DNA of 64,000 nt, taken from JANQSP01 sp965237565. Its GTDB lineage: Bacteria > Bdellovibrionota > Bdellovibrionia > Bdellovibrionales > UBA1609. Below the pieces are notes generated by a model, which ran no database searches, was not told the origin of the DNA, and worked only from the letters and a program-made list of their open reading frames with translations. The stretch lies in assembly GCA_965237565.1 (NCBI GenBank), contig OZ250145.1, positions 620,001 through 684,000 on the forward strand, in the 5' to 3' direction. Shown piece after piece: positions 35,357 to 43,958 of the stretch. Made by a program: the position numbers and the translations under genes. How positions within the stretch are numbered: position 1 is the first letter of the stretch; every line of letters starts with the position of its first letter.

Positions 35357-36991
35357 ATGAAAAAATATTTCATCCTTTCCTTAGTATGTGTCCTTGTTTC
35401 TTGCGGAATCCAGTCTGATAATGAGGGACAAGATGGAAAAACTGGCTTGGCTCTTCCAGAACCTTCTATCGCAGGAAAAACAATTCGTTTTAAGCTCACG
35501 GAATTGGCGGTGGTGGAAGAGAAATTTTTTACGATAAATGATGACATCTTATTTGATAACTCCAAGTTTTCCACTTTAAAGCAAGCCAAACTAGATGACG
35601 TTGAATTGAAAATCAAAACTCATTGCTTGTTTGATGAAGAACAAATAGTGACTGAAGAATTTCACAGAAAGATGACATTTTCTATACCCTTAATTGAAAT
35701 ATTACCTAGCGCTATTTTTTTCAATCCGGAAGAACGCTCTCTTTCCTGCAGTTTTTCTTTTACAGCAGAAAGTGAATCCAGAGGTGTGCATCATTTTGAG
35801 TTGCCTCACTTGCCGATTTTGAATTTTGAGAACAAACATTTGGTGGATCTCATCGGCCCCTTTGGTAGACTCACAAAGCAGTCTCCTTTATTGCTTTCTT
35901 ATCGAAAGATGGATTATTTTCTTGATACAAATATACTCACAGCAGTCGACTCTTTAAAATTGGTTTGTCGTGATTTTTCTTTACTGAAACCGCTCTATAC
36001 CCGTGAGCAGTTCATCCCATTTTCTGTATTTCCCTTTCATGAGATCAAGCCAGAAGTTCTCGACACTATTGAGCAAAAACAACCCATACAAAAGTGCCGA
36101 GTCCTTGTCTACCGCAAGGGAGTTTTGATCGGTGTTTCTTTAACATTTCGAATGGTCTATCCTTTTGGAACTCCAAGCATTGCATACAAATCGGGAGTCA
36201 CAGGCACCTACTTTGTAAAACAAATCAAAGAATCACCAAGCAAGAAATACAGGGAACCTTTCTATTCTTATGAGATTCATAATGAAAATTCGCATCTCGT
36301 TTACCTTTTGATTAACCATTCCAGTGAACAGAAACCTGTTTTTCATCTGGGAGGGTTTTATCTTTCTGAAGGAGGAGGAAGCTTTTATAAAAGGTTCTCT
36401 TTATCTTATCATTTAGCTGAGATCATTTCAGAAAAAAAAGAGGATGTGCTTTTTCAAAAACAAACTTCCAATGGATGGATCATTGCACTGAGACCGGGGG
36501 GAAAGATTTCTATTCCCGTAATTTCGAACGATAGTCTAGAGTCAAAATTTTGCTCAAAAGCACAGTGGTTGGCTGGAGCCATTGAACCTCCCGAATTAAA
36601 AATATACCAACTTCCTTATTATGAGGAATCTTGGGCAGGAGAAAATGAAAATTTTCACCAAAGTGTTCAGGCAACGAATGGAGTGCATGATCTTTCTAAG
36701 CAAAAAATGTTTTTATCTCAAAATGAAGCCACTTTATTACGTGAAAAAAGAGGAGCAGAATATTTGGTCTTTTTGGGTGGCCGACTCCAAAGCAAAAAAA
36801 CTAAAAACATTTTGCCTTACGGATTATTCTTTCAAGCGACCAATGATTGCGGGGCTCATTTAAAACCCCTCATGGTGAGAATATATGTAATACCTGCAGG
36901 CATTCAAAACACTAGAGTGCAATGGCTGAAGACCTTAGACGGCAAGCAATTGGATCACACGCAAAAACTTCTTCGAAACCAGCTTAAATAA
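35357..36991 (+). CDS. Lipoprotein of unknown function
   Basis: A 544-residue protein with a lipoprotein signal (MKKYFILSLVCVLVSC, lipid cysteine 16) and a large mature part of mostly beta character. I recognise no family. Cysteines occur in pairs over its length (for example KTHCLFDEEQ and SLSCSFSF), so disulfides are possible in the periplasm or on the cell surface. It is monocistronic between a terminator on its left and convergent trmB on its right. The ATG follows the promoter almost directly. Confidence 0.65.
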   Translation: MKKYFILSLVCVLVSCGIQSDNEGQDGKTGLALPEPSIAGKTIRFKLTELAVVEEKFFTINDDILFDNSKFSTLKQAKLDDVELKIKTHCLFDEEQIVTEEFHRKMTFSIPLIEILPSAIFFNPEERSLSCSFSFTAESESRGVHHFELPHLPILNFENKHLVDLIGPFGRLTKQSPLLLSYRKMDYFLDTNILTAVDSLKLVCRDFSLLKPLYTREQFIPFSVFPFHEIKPEVLDTIEQKQPIQKCRVLVYRKGVLIGVSLTFRMVYPFGTPSIAYKSGVTGTYFVKQIKESPSKKYREPFYSYEIHNENSHLVYLLINHSSEQKPVFHLGGFYLSEGGGSFYKRFSLSYHLAEIISEKKEDVLFQKQTSNGWIIALRPGGKISIPVISNDSLESKFCSKAQWLAGAIEPPELKIYQLPYYEESWAGENENFHQSVQATNGVHDLSKQKMFLSQNEATLLREKRGAEYLVFLGGRLQSKKTKNILPYGLFFQATNDCGAHLKPLMVRIYVIPAGIQNTRVQWLKTLDGKQLDHTQKLLRNQLK

Positions 36992-37045
36992 AAAATATTC
37001 GATGTTTGCTGTTTGGAAGTCTTTGCGGTTTGGAAGCATTGAAAA

Positions 37046-37747
37046 TCAGAAGCCTTTGAAATATTTAAGGTAGTAAATGTTCATTCCTTTTTTTAAAAAT
37101 AGTCTTTCAAAATTTGTCATAAAATTATTTTTTTTCTGATCAAAAGTTTCTTGCTGGTAGGAAGAACACTCAGCTAATTGGTATGGACTGTCTTGGAAGA
37201 AAGCCTTTATTTCTTTACAGTAGGATTTGTGATCTGTTTTTATTTCTATAAAGGAATTTTTGTTTTGTAGCCCGTGGAGTGTCTCTAAAAAATCTGGCTT
37301 TACAAGTCGGTGCTTGACATGTCTTGTTTTTGGCCACGGATCTGGAAAATGAATGTAAATATTATTTAACTCATTTTTTGCGAAAATATGTGAAACCAAT
37401 CGAGCATTGTATCGAATGAGTCTGGCATTTTGGCATTCACAGGCCTTCAGCTTCCTTGTACTTTGTACCAAAGGTTTGTACTTCAGTTCGATGCCAAGAA
37501 ATAACCGATTCTTATTGTTTTGAGCTAGGCGGACAAAAGATTCCCCTGAGCCGGGGCCAATTTCTATATCTAGTGGCACTGATGGCTTTGAGAAAAAAAC
37601 TTTTTGCCTCCAATTCCCTTTAAAATTTTGAGCTTCCGTCTCATCGAAAACCCACTCAGACAATTCATCATACATAGCTTTCACATAGGAGTTGGATGAT
37701 CTCAACCATTTGCTGCAGATGAATTGTGTTTGGGCACTTTTAGACAA
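37046..37747 (-). CDS. trmB: tRNA (guanine-N7)-methyltransferase
   Basis: The 233-residue protein has the SAM loop DIEIGPGSGESFVRLA, the GIELKYKPLV segment and the family signature YIHFPDPWPKTRHVKHRLV. It makes m7G46 in tRNA. The N-terminal 45 residues are longer than in many members. The TTG start overlaps the end of the upstream aceE-like gene by 8 bases, with AGAGG inside that gene, so translation is probably coupled. Confidence 0.92.
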   Translation of the reverse strand: MSKSAQTQFICSKWLRSSNSYVKAMYDELSEWVFDETEAQNFKGNWRQKVFFSKPSVPLDIEIGPGSGESFVRLAQNNKNRLFLGIELKYKPLVQSTRKLKACECQNARLIRYNARLVSHIFAKNELNNIYIHFPDPWPKTRHVKHRLVKPDFLETLHGLQNKNSFIEIKTDHKSYCKEIKAFFQDSPYQLAECSSYQQETFDQKKNNFMTNFERLFLKKGMNIYYLKYFKGF

Positions 37748-40352
37748 GGGACCTCTGAAAATATTTTTGAGAATGGGTGTTTAGTAATTCCCAGCTTGCT
37801 TGGATGATCGAATCTTTATCCAATTTATGATATTTATAGATGTCACTTGGTCTTCCGCATAAGGAGTGTTTTCTCACAGCTAAGGATTTTTGTTGTACGC
37901 CCAAGATGGATCCAATGTTATCTAGCAAGCCCGGCTCCCCATCATGAACACTCACTACTGGAGCTTGTATTTGGTCTAGGGATAAATTTTGTTTTAGATG
38001 AGAGTAATGATTTTCATCAGCTAAGTTTCCCAACAGCAGATCGGGACTGGTCACAACGATTAGGTTGGCATAAATGCCTTGTTTCAAAAGCTCCTTAGAA
38101 GCCGACAAGGCCGATGTGGACGGAGACCCCATAGAAAACAGATGGATCACATTTTCTTGCTCCACATAGTCAGCGTAACCTCTGTAATCCAGCAAATAGT
38201 AAGCTCCAGCAAGAACTTCTTGGCGAATGCGTGTGAACATTTCTGCATGGCTTATGTTTTCCTCTTTTGGTTCATTCTGACTGGAAGGAAGGGAGTGATT
38301 CTTAGGAGATAATAAAATGTTTTGGTTTTTCTTAAATCTTTTCTGGGATTTCAAACATTCTATAAATTGTTTTTGGTCCACTCCACGAGTGACCGCTCGG
38401 ATCAGCACTCCGGTTCTTCCTTTGTTGTTTTGTTCAAAATGTCTTTTCATGGCATCAGAAACAATCCAATCCATTTCATGTAGAAAAAAAGGCTCCCATA
38501 TAATTTGGTTGGGTATCTGGAAATCTGATTTCCATCCATGTTGTGCTCCCTCAGGAGAAAGAGTCACTCCAGAAGGAGTTCCAATCAAAATGAAACTGGA
38601 ATTCCAATAAAGAGAATAAAAAAACTGATCCAAGGCTCGCTTAATGAAAAAATCGTAGATGGTCATTATAGGGAGCAAAGGGATTCCCAAAATGTCACGC
38701 ATTTTCCCGAAGGAGGCCATGCAGGAGATGCTATTTGCTTCCACAATTTCAAATCGCAGGAAACGACCCTTGGCATTTTCTTGGCTGAAAAGGTCGGGAC
38801 TTTTTCGATCATCCAAACCTCTTAAAATATTCTCTTCACTTGTGAGTGATGGTCCAAACACTTTCTCGTTCATCGTGGGAGCTAGGTTTGTAGATGTTCC
38901 GACATCTGGCGAGAGAGTGTAAACCAAACGAGCAGGGGCTTTGAGCTTTTGTTCATCTTTTTTCAGCGACGTATTATCTGCATTGGAAATGCGTGCAAGT
39001 TTTGCCGTTATCTGACCCAAAAACCATTGTGTGTGTGGGTAGCTCATTCGCTCAAATTCCAATGAAAGACTGGGAGGGAAAGGAATGTCATAATTTTTTT
39101 TAAATTGAGATTCATTTTTTTCTTTTATTTTTTTTTGCGACAACATTTCTTTGTAAAGTTTTTCTCTTCTCTTTTTTAAGAAACGCCCAGCCTTTGAATT
39201 TTCACTAAATAGAGGGAACTCAGATGAGTCACCAACAGTGTTTCTCAGTTTTTCCATTTCTTCTTTCGAGACCAAGTAAGAATGGTTGCCTCCCAAGCCA
39301 GCCATCTGGAGTCCCCATCCCTTCAGAGTATGGACAATGATACAAGTCGGTTTTTTGTCATTCTTTTTGCTTTTTTCCAAAGCCTTTGTGAGTTGTACAA
39401 AATCATGCCCGCCCAGATCATGAAACGCTTCTTTCAGCTCATCATCATTTACTGATTGAAGGAAGGTGTTCAGCTTTCGATTTGTGGATAAAAATCTTCG
39501 CAAATTTTTTCCGTCTTGAAAAAGACAAGAATGAAATTCATGATCTTTGATGTCTTTCTCTAAAAAAGTTTTAAAATCTTCTCCGCCTTTTTTGCTGAAT
39601 ATTTTTTCTCTTAGGGAGCCGTGTTGCACTTGGATTACTTCCCATCCATTTGCTTGCATAGTTTTTTCAATTCTTAAAGCGTCTGAATAACCCAAGCTGT
39701 TTGGATTGCTGAAGCGATGTCCATCCAAGCTCTGGCGATTGAAGTCAAGGATCCAAGTGAGATTGCCAATCTCTCTTTCCGCAAAATCAGGAACTGCTTC
39801 CATCAAAGAGCCTTCTCGAAATTCAGAGTCTCCCATGACAGCCCAGAAATGAGCAGGAGGGGTGGTGTATCCCTGTATGGTGGCTGCCCGGTAGGCAAGA
39901 GCCAAATAACCTTGCATGACCGGAGGAATTCCAACTGTGCCAGAAGGTAAAAAATTGTGGTGATCAGGATCATAAGATGAGTGATAGGATTGAAAAACAA
40001 ATTCGTCGTCATTTGCTGGGAAAGCCCTTAAGTTTCTCATCGCTTGTTCTGCTTGGGCATGAGAAAGAGCTTGGTATTTTTGGTCCAACAAAAGGTTTAA
40101 GAGATAAAGATAAGCGTGGTCAGTGGGAGAAGCGTGGGGTTTGTTGACGATTTGATCGTAACCAGACTTTGTGACCAAGTGCAAAGCCCCAATGATGTGC
40201 AAAGCACTTGTACTAGCGGAGGGATGCCCTCCTACTTTTGGATCGCCTTTTTCTTGATTGCTCCGGTTGTTGGCCACATAAATCATTTGATTGATGAGCA
40301 AATGAGCTCTCTTGGCGATCTCATTTAGAATAGCTAATTCTTCCTTGTTCAT
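37740..40352 (-). CDS. aceE: Homodimeric 2-oxoacid dehydrogenase E1 component (AceE/pyruvate dehydrogenase-like)
   Basis: The 870-residue protein has the transketolase-like layout of the AceE family: an N-terminal thiamine diphosphate domain (about 70-310), a pyrimidine domain (about 480-690) and a C-terminal domain. Matching segments are HPSASTSALHIIGAL, GTVGIPPVMQGYLALAYRAA, KGWGLQMAGLGGNHSYL and YTLSPDVGTSTNLAPTMNE. The thiamine site reads GDSEFREGSLMEAVPDFAER where E. coli E1p has GDGEMDEPE, so it belongs to a divergent branch and the 2-oxoacid is not certain. It would pass acetyl groups to the E2 encoded at 51.84 kb, 11 kb away. trmB follows with overlap. Confidence 0.8.
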   Translation of the reverse strand: MNKEELAILNEIAKRAHLLINQMIYVANNRSNQEKGDPKVGGHPSASTSALHIIGALHLVTKSGYDQIVNKPHASPTDHAYLYLLNLLLDQKYQALSHAQAEQAMRNLRAFPANDDEFVFQSYHSSYDPDHHNFLPSGTVGIPPVMQGYLALAYRAATIQGYTTPPAHFWAVMGDSEFREGSLMEAVPDFAEREIGNLTWILDFNRQSLDGHRFSNPNSLGYSDALRIEKTMQANGWEVIQVQHGSLREKIFSKKGGEDFKTFLEKDIKDHEFHSCLFQDGKNLRRFLSTNRKLNTFLQSVNDDELKEAFHDLGGHDFVQLTKALEKSKKNDKKPTCIIVHTLKGWGLQMAGLGGNHSYLVSKEEMEKLRNTVGDSSEFPLFSENSKAGRFLKKRREKLYKEMLSQKKIKEKNESQFKKNYDIPFPPSLSLEFERMSYPHTQWFLGQITAKLARISNADNTSLKKDEQKLKAPARLVYTLSPDVGTSTNLAPTMNEKVFGPSLTSEENILRGLDDRKSPDLFSQENAKGRFLRFEIVEANSISCMASFGKMRDILGIPLLPIMTIYDFFIKRALDQFFYSLYWNSSFILIGTPSGVTLSPEGAQHGWKSDFQIPNQIIWEPFFLHEMDWIVSDAMKRHFEQNNKGRTGVLIRAVTRGVDQKQFIECLKSQKRFKKNQNILLSPKNHSLPSSQNEPKEENISHAEMFTRIRQEVLAGAYYLLDYRGYADYVEQENVIHLFSMGSPSTSALSASKELLKQGIYANLIVVTSPDLLLGNLADENHYSHLKQNLSLDQIQAPVVSVHDGEPGLLDNIGSILGVQQKSLAVRKHSLCGRPSDIYKYHKLDKDSIIQASWELLNTHSQKYFQRSLV

Positions 40353-40469
40353 CGTAACATTTTTCTTAGCAGATTAACTTTGATTGCGTCTGTCAGAATA
40401 GCAACTTTCTTAGATATTGCAATTGTATCCCTCGAACATTTATCGAAAGTGGGAACCATTTCATTTACT

Positions 40470-41405
40470 TTACATTCGAGAGGCTCTTCTGATGGGAGGC
40501 TGGCTTTTATTGTGAATGGGAGTGACATGCAGTCGAAACACATATCGTACATGAATGTAACCATTTTCCTCAACAAGCCCTTGAGGTGGGTTCGGAAAAG
40601 GAGCCGCTTCCAAAATTGCATAAAGTGCTGCTGAGTCCATGTCTTTCAAACCAGAAGCTCTGGTAAGTTTTAAATCCATCAGCTCTCCCTCTGATGATAG
40701 AGCTACATGAAGACTGGTCGAAAACAATTTTCTGCCCTTTAGCATTTCGGGAGCGAGAAAATCTTTTTCTGGCTGAAAATATTCAATCCAACTCCAATAA
40801 ATGCTTCTGTTCATGCGATTGATATAAGAATAGTAGATGAATTCTCTTGTATCCAATAAGGTGTGTGATCCAAAATCCACTCCAATGAGAAAATCAATCG
40901 TGCGGCTTGGCTGAGTGATCCGCTTTACCGTATCAAAAAACGGAATCCTTTCTGACTCCGAAATTTTCAAATTTAAGAGTCCAGTCTCTATCTTTTCCAG
41001 CAAATCCACAGGAATTTTTTTGTCCAAGGATTTTCCAAATTTTCTTTTATTTTGATTTTTTGTGCGGAAATTTTCCCATCGATTGATCTTTGCCTGATGA
41101 AACAAGCCCCTTAACATGGCTTGGATTTGTTTTTCCACCTTTTTGCTAGCCAGACTTAAGTAAGAGGTCTTTTTATCTGGTTCTAGATAGTTGAATTTTT
41201 CTTGTGAAACAACTTGGTTATGAATGGGATACTCCACTTGTATCCATGATTTTTCTGGAGGGGAAGAATCCCTCAGCAACAACAAAATGGGAGAGTGAAT
41301 GAGTAAAGAAAGCAGGCAAAAAAGCACAAAGGGACTGATGGATCTTTTGATTTTTGCCAATGTTTTTTTTTGCAAGGGAGCCAAACCTTTCTGAATATTT
41401 TCCAA
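40470..41405 (-). CDS. TonB-like protein with C-terminal TonB domain
   Basis: A 311-residue protein. A short cytoplasmic start is followed by one membrane span (about 26-45, FVLFCLLSLLIHSPILLLL). The long middle has no clear proline-rich stretch. The C-terminal ~90 residues (LFSTSLHVALSSEGELMDLKLTRASG and DSAALYAILEAAPFPNPPQG) match the TonB C-terminal domain. It may couple inner-membrane energy from ExbB/ExbD-type pairs to the outer membrane, or have a TolA-like role. TTG start with AGAGG 9 bases upstream. It is upstream of aceE on the same strand by 117 bases. Confidence 0.75.
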   Translation of the reverse strand: MENIQKGLAPLQKKTLAKIKRSISPFVLFCLLSLLIHSPILLLLRDSSPPEKSWIQVEYPIHNQVVSQEKFNYLEPDKKTSYLSLASKKVEKQIQAMLRGLFHQAKINRWENFRTKNQNKRKFGKSLDKKIPVDLLEKIETGLLNLKISESERIPFFDTVKRITQPSRTIDFLIGVDFGSHTLLDTREFIYYSYINRMNRSIYWSWIEYFQPEKDFLAPEMLKGRKLFSTSLHVALSSEGELMDLKLTRASGLKDMDSAALYAILEAAPFPNPPQGLVEENGYIHVRYVFRLHVTPIHNKSQPPIRRASRM

Positions 41406-41752
41406 ACTGTCATGCCTCTATAAGAGGGCCACGCTAACACGGAAAATGAAATCTTCATACAAAGTTATGTTGAATCGGCAATGGAATCGGTTTTTTTCTC
41501 TCCAAAATTGATAAAATTCTTAGTGTAGCCCTGATTTCAAAATTTGCGGATCCGAAAATTGGCCGATTATCCTTGGCTAGAACTAGATAATATGTGGAGC
41601 TTGAGATGAGGAGTCTGAGATTCTGAAAATGAGTACATTGTCTTGCCAAGCCAGTTCGTTGCACCATGTTTCATATGGACAAAAAGATCTGAAAATGAGC
41701 ATATTGTCTTGCTAAGCCAGCTAAATTTTTACATAAATAAAAGAGAAAGGAT
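41406..41752. other. Divergent intergenic region with direct repeats
   Basis: About 350 bases without a gene between the TonB-like gene and the PP2C gene. Besides the 33-bp repeats listed separately, it has an AT-rich stretch AAAATTGATAAAATTCTTAGTG near 41505. No promoter was convincing. The plus-strand sequence shortly before the PP2C start has a purine run GAGAAAGG that may serve as ribosome-binding site. Confidence 0.5.
41622..41720. repeat. Pair of 33-bp direct repeats (66-bp spacing) upstream of PP2C gene
   Basis: Copy 1 at 41622-41654 and copy 2 at 41688-41720 both begin TCTGAAAATGAG and end in AAGCCAG, with TTGTCTTGC in the middle. They differ at three positions. They could be operator-like sites or traces of a duplication. 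Confidence 0.85.
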
Positions 41753-41761
41753 TTGTCGCCC

Positions 41762-42487
41762 ATGAGATGGAAGTGCCACTTTGCTACGCATGTAGGTTTG
41801 GTTCGGGAAACCAACCAAGACACCGTTCTCGTTGATAAAGAGAGGGGCCTTTTCATCGTAGCGGATGGAATGGGAGGACACCAAGGAGGAGAAGTAGCTT
41901 CTCGCATGGCCGCTGACAGTGTTTTGGAACAGCTAAAAAATAATTCGAATGAAAAATCTTCCGCCACTACTCAATTAAAAATGAGTTACGAATCTGCCAA
42001 TCAATCTGTCCATCAAGCAGGAGAACAGGATATTCAATTGCGGGGCATGGGGACCACTTTATGTGTTTTGTGGTTAAAAAATGACGGTACCGCCTACATT
42101 GGAAATGTTGGGGATTCGAGGGTGTACATGTCAAAGGGCGATAAAATGTGGCTTTTGACAGAAGATCACACTTTTGCAAATAGCCAATTAAAAGCCAGTT
42201 TGATGGCTACAGACAAGCTTCCCACCTCCTTTGTTAACGAGCACGTGCTGATAAAAAGCGTGGGATTTTTTTCAGAAGTGAAACCGGATGTTTTTGAGAG
42301 GTCTGTAGAGTCCGGAGAAACTTATCTTTTGTGCTCTGACGGCTTGAGTGGTCTAGTTTCAAACTATGAAATTCAAGAAATTATCAGTGCACATTCAGTC
42401 AAAGAAATTCCTGAGCAGTGTGTGAAAAAAGCGCTGGATGCAGGAGGAATAGACAATATTTCGGTGATTGCTATTGAGGTTCAGTGA
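41762..42487 (+). CDS. PP2C-family serine/threonine protein phosphatase
   Basis: About 241 residues with all main PP2C motifs: GLVRETNQDTVLVD, LFIVADGMGGHQGGEVAS (metal aspartates), GNVGDSRVYM, LTEDHTF, LLCSDGLSGLV and GGIDNISVIAIEV. It removes phosphates from serine/threonine residues, so a Ser/Thr kinase should exist elsewhere; the FHA proteins at 58-62.6 kb are possible phospho-readers. ATG 41762 is preferred; TTG 41753 is nearer the GAGAAAGG site and remains possible. An 8-bp tandem repeat and the LytM gene follow. Confidence 0.93.
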   Translation: MRWKCHFATHVGLVRETNQDTVLVDKERGLFIVADGMGGHQGGEVASRMAADSVLEQLKNNSNEKSSATTQLKMSYESANQSVHQAGEQDIQLRGMGTTLCVLWLKNDGTAYIGNVGDSRVYMSKGDKMWLLTEDHTFANSQLKASLMATDKLPTSFVNEHVLIKSVGFFSEVKPDVFERSVESGETYLLCSDGLSGLVSNYEIQEIISAHSVKEIPEQCVKKALDAGGIDNISVIAIEVQ

Positions 42488-42501
42488 ATTTTTCAGTATA
42501 G

Positions 42502-42547
42502 AAGTGAGTGAATGAGTGAATGAGTGAATGAGTGAATGAGTGAGTGC
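42502..42547. repeat. 8-bp microsatellite (TGAGTGAA)n, about 5-6 copies
   Basis: The stretch GAAGTGAGTGAATGAGTGAA and its continuation repeats an 8-bp unit TGAGTGAA about five times, ending TGAGTGAGTG. It lies 15 bases after the PP2C stop and about 60 bases before the LytM start, where copy-number change could alter the spacing of promoter elements or the leader. Confidence 0.9.
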
Positions 42548-42609
42548 AGTTGGATGGAGATTGGGCGAATGGGAAAAACTACATTGCGTAAAGTGGCGGG
42601 TGCTTGGTT

Positions 42610-43590
42610 ATGAAAAAGAATTACACTATATTCATCAGCTCCAGCGATAAAAGAGATTCTGTTAAGGAAATTTATCTTTCGGCTTCTCGTTTGCGGATGT
42701 ATTTGTTCGGCCTGAGTTTTTTCGCGTTGGCTCTTTGTGTTTTTTCTTTGGATTATTTTCTGAATTTCTCCTCTGAAGTGCGCTACCAAAAATACCAGAT
42801 CGAAAATCAAAGCTTAAAAGAACAATTGCAAGGAATGCATGCTCGTTTGAAACAAGTAGACTCTTTGCTCAATCAAATAAAAGATTTTTCCCATAAAATG
42901 AAAGTGATTGTAGGAATTTCGGATGTATCCCCCACTCATCCGCTGGCGATAGGTCCCTTGTCTGAGTCTGTGCATTTTTCATCCAGTGGTTTCGATTCCC
43001 ATCCAATAACAAAAGATCCTGTAAAGAAGGCACCACAGGACAAAATGCAGATGGATATTGCTTCACTGTCTTCCACTTCTCCTGACTCCATCTTGGTGTA
43101 TATGGATCAGTTGGAAAAGAAGTCTCACAATCTTCATGAAGATGTTTCTTTGTTGTTAGAAACGATCTATGAAAGACGAGACATTATGAACAGCATACCG
43201 AGCATCATACCGGCTCGTGGGTGGTTGAGCTCCCGTTTCGGTTACCGTCGTTATCCTTTCACGGGTGAGGTATCTTTACATGGCGGAATAGATATCGCGG
43301 CCTCTCCTGGCACTCCGGTTTATGCTCCGAGCGACGGAGTCGTCGTATTTGCTAATTACAAAAGAGGTTACGGAAAAATGATTGTCATTGATCACGGCTA
43401 CGATTTATCAACTGTCTACGCTCATTTGTCTGACATTGTGACTTCTAAGTGGCAAAAGGTGAAACGAGGCCAAGTGATTGGAGAAGTTGGAAATACGGGT
43501 TATTCCTCCGGTCCTCATCTGCATTACGAAATACGTATTGCAAATGTTCCTGTGGATCCATCCAATTACATGCTTGATTCTAATCCTTGA
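42610..43590 (+). CDS. M23 (LytM) peptidase, membrane anchored
   Basis: About 326 residues: one N-terminal membrane span (about 31-50), a coiled coil (about 55-95, YQKYQIENQSLKEQLQGMHA), a linker, and a C-terminal LytM domain with SRFGYRRYPFTGEVSLHGGIDI, APSDGVVVFA and HLHYEIRI, which carry the zinc ligands (H in LHGGID, D, H in HLHYE). It probably cuts peptide cross-links in peptidoglycan or acts with partners in division or envelope upkeep. ATG 42610 preferred over TTG 42604. folB follows with a 4-base overlap or short gap. Confidence 0.9.
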   Translation: MKKNYTIFISSSDKRDSVKEIYLSASRLRMYLFGLSFFALALCVFSLDYFLNFSSEVRYQKYQIENQSLKEQLQGMHARLKQVDSLLNQIKDFSHKMKVIVGISDVSPTHPLAIGPLSESVHFSSSGFDSHPITKDPVKKAPQDKMQMDIASLSSTSPDSILVYMDQLEKKSHNLHEDVSLLLETIYERRDIMNSIPSIIPARGWLSSRFGYRRYPFTGEVSLHGGIDIAASPGTPVYAPSDGVVVFANYKRGYGKMIVIDHGYDLSTVYAHLSDIVTSKWQKVKRGQVIGEVGNTGYSSGPHLHYEIRIANVPVDPSNYMLDSNP

Positions 43591-43595
43591 TTCAA

Positions 43596-43958
43596 ATGCA
43601 TTCCATATTGGAAATTAAATCTCTTGCTTTGCCTGTGTACATTGGCTGGACGGAAAAAGAACGCAGAAAAGTTCAAACTATTGAATTTCATGTCAAGATT
43701 GGTTTTGCTTTAGCTCCTGAATGTGAATCAACGGATCATCTCGAAAATTCTGTTTGTTATGTGAAAGTTTGCAAACGAATCAAAAGCCTTGTTGCCGAGA
43801 AGACCTTTTCCTTGATTGAAAAATTGGCCTCCGATGTTTTCAAAGATTTGAAAACATTATTTCCTCATACTCTTATACAAATTTGTGTACATAAGTTACA
43901 GCCTCCGATTTCTGCCGTGAAGGGGGGAGTGTCTTACACCTGCGGAGACATGTTGTAA
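43596..43958 (+). CDS. folB: Dihydroneopterin aldolase-like protein
   Basis: The 120-residue product has the FolB opening (ILEIKSLALPVYIGWTEKER), the YVKVCKRIKSLV segment and FSLIEKLASDV, and ends with VHKLQPPISAVKGGVSYTC, matching the K-P...A...V ending of the family. It makes 6-hydroxymethyl-dihydropterin in folate synthesis. TTG 43587 is three codons upstream and overlaps the LytM stop. It overlaps the next gene by one base (TAATG), so coupling is likely. Confidence 0.85.
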   Translation: MHSILEIKSLALPVYIGWTEKERRKVQTIEFHVKIGFALAPECESTDHLENSVCYVKVCKRIKSLVAEKTFSLIEKLASDVFKDLKTLFPHTLIQICVHKLQPPISAVKGGVSYTCGDML

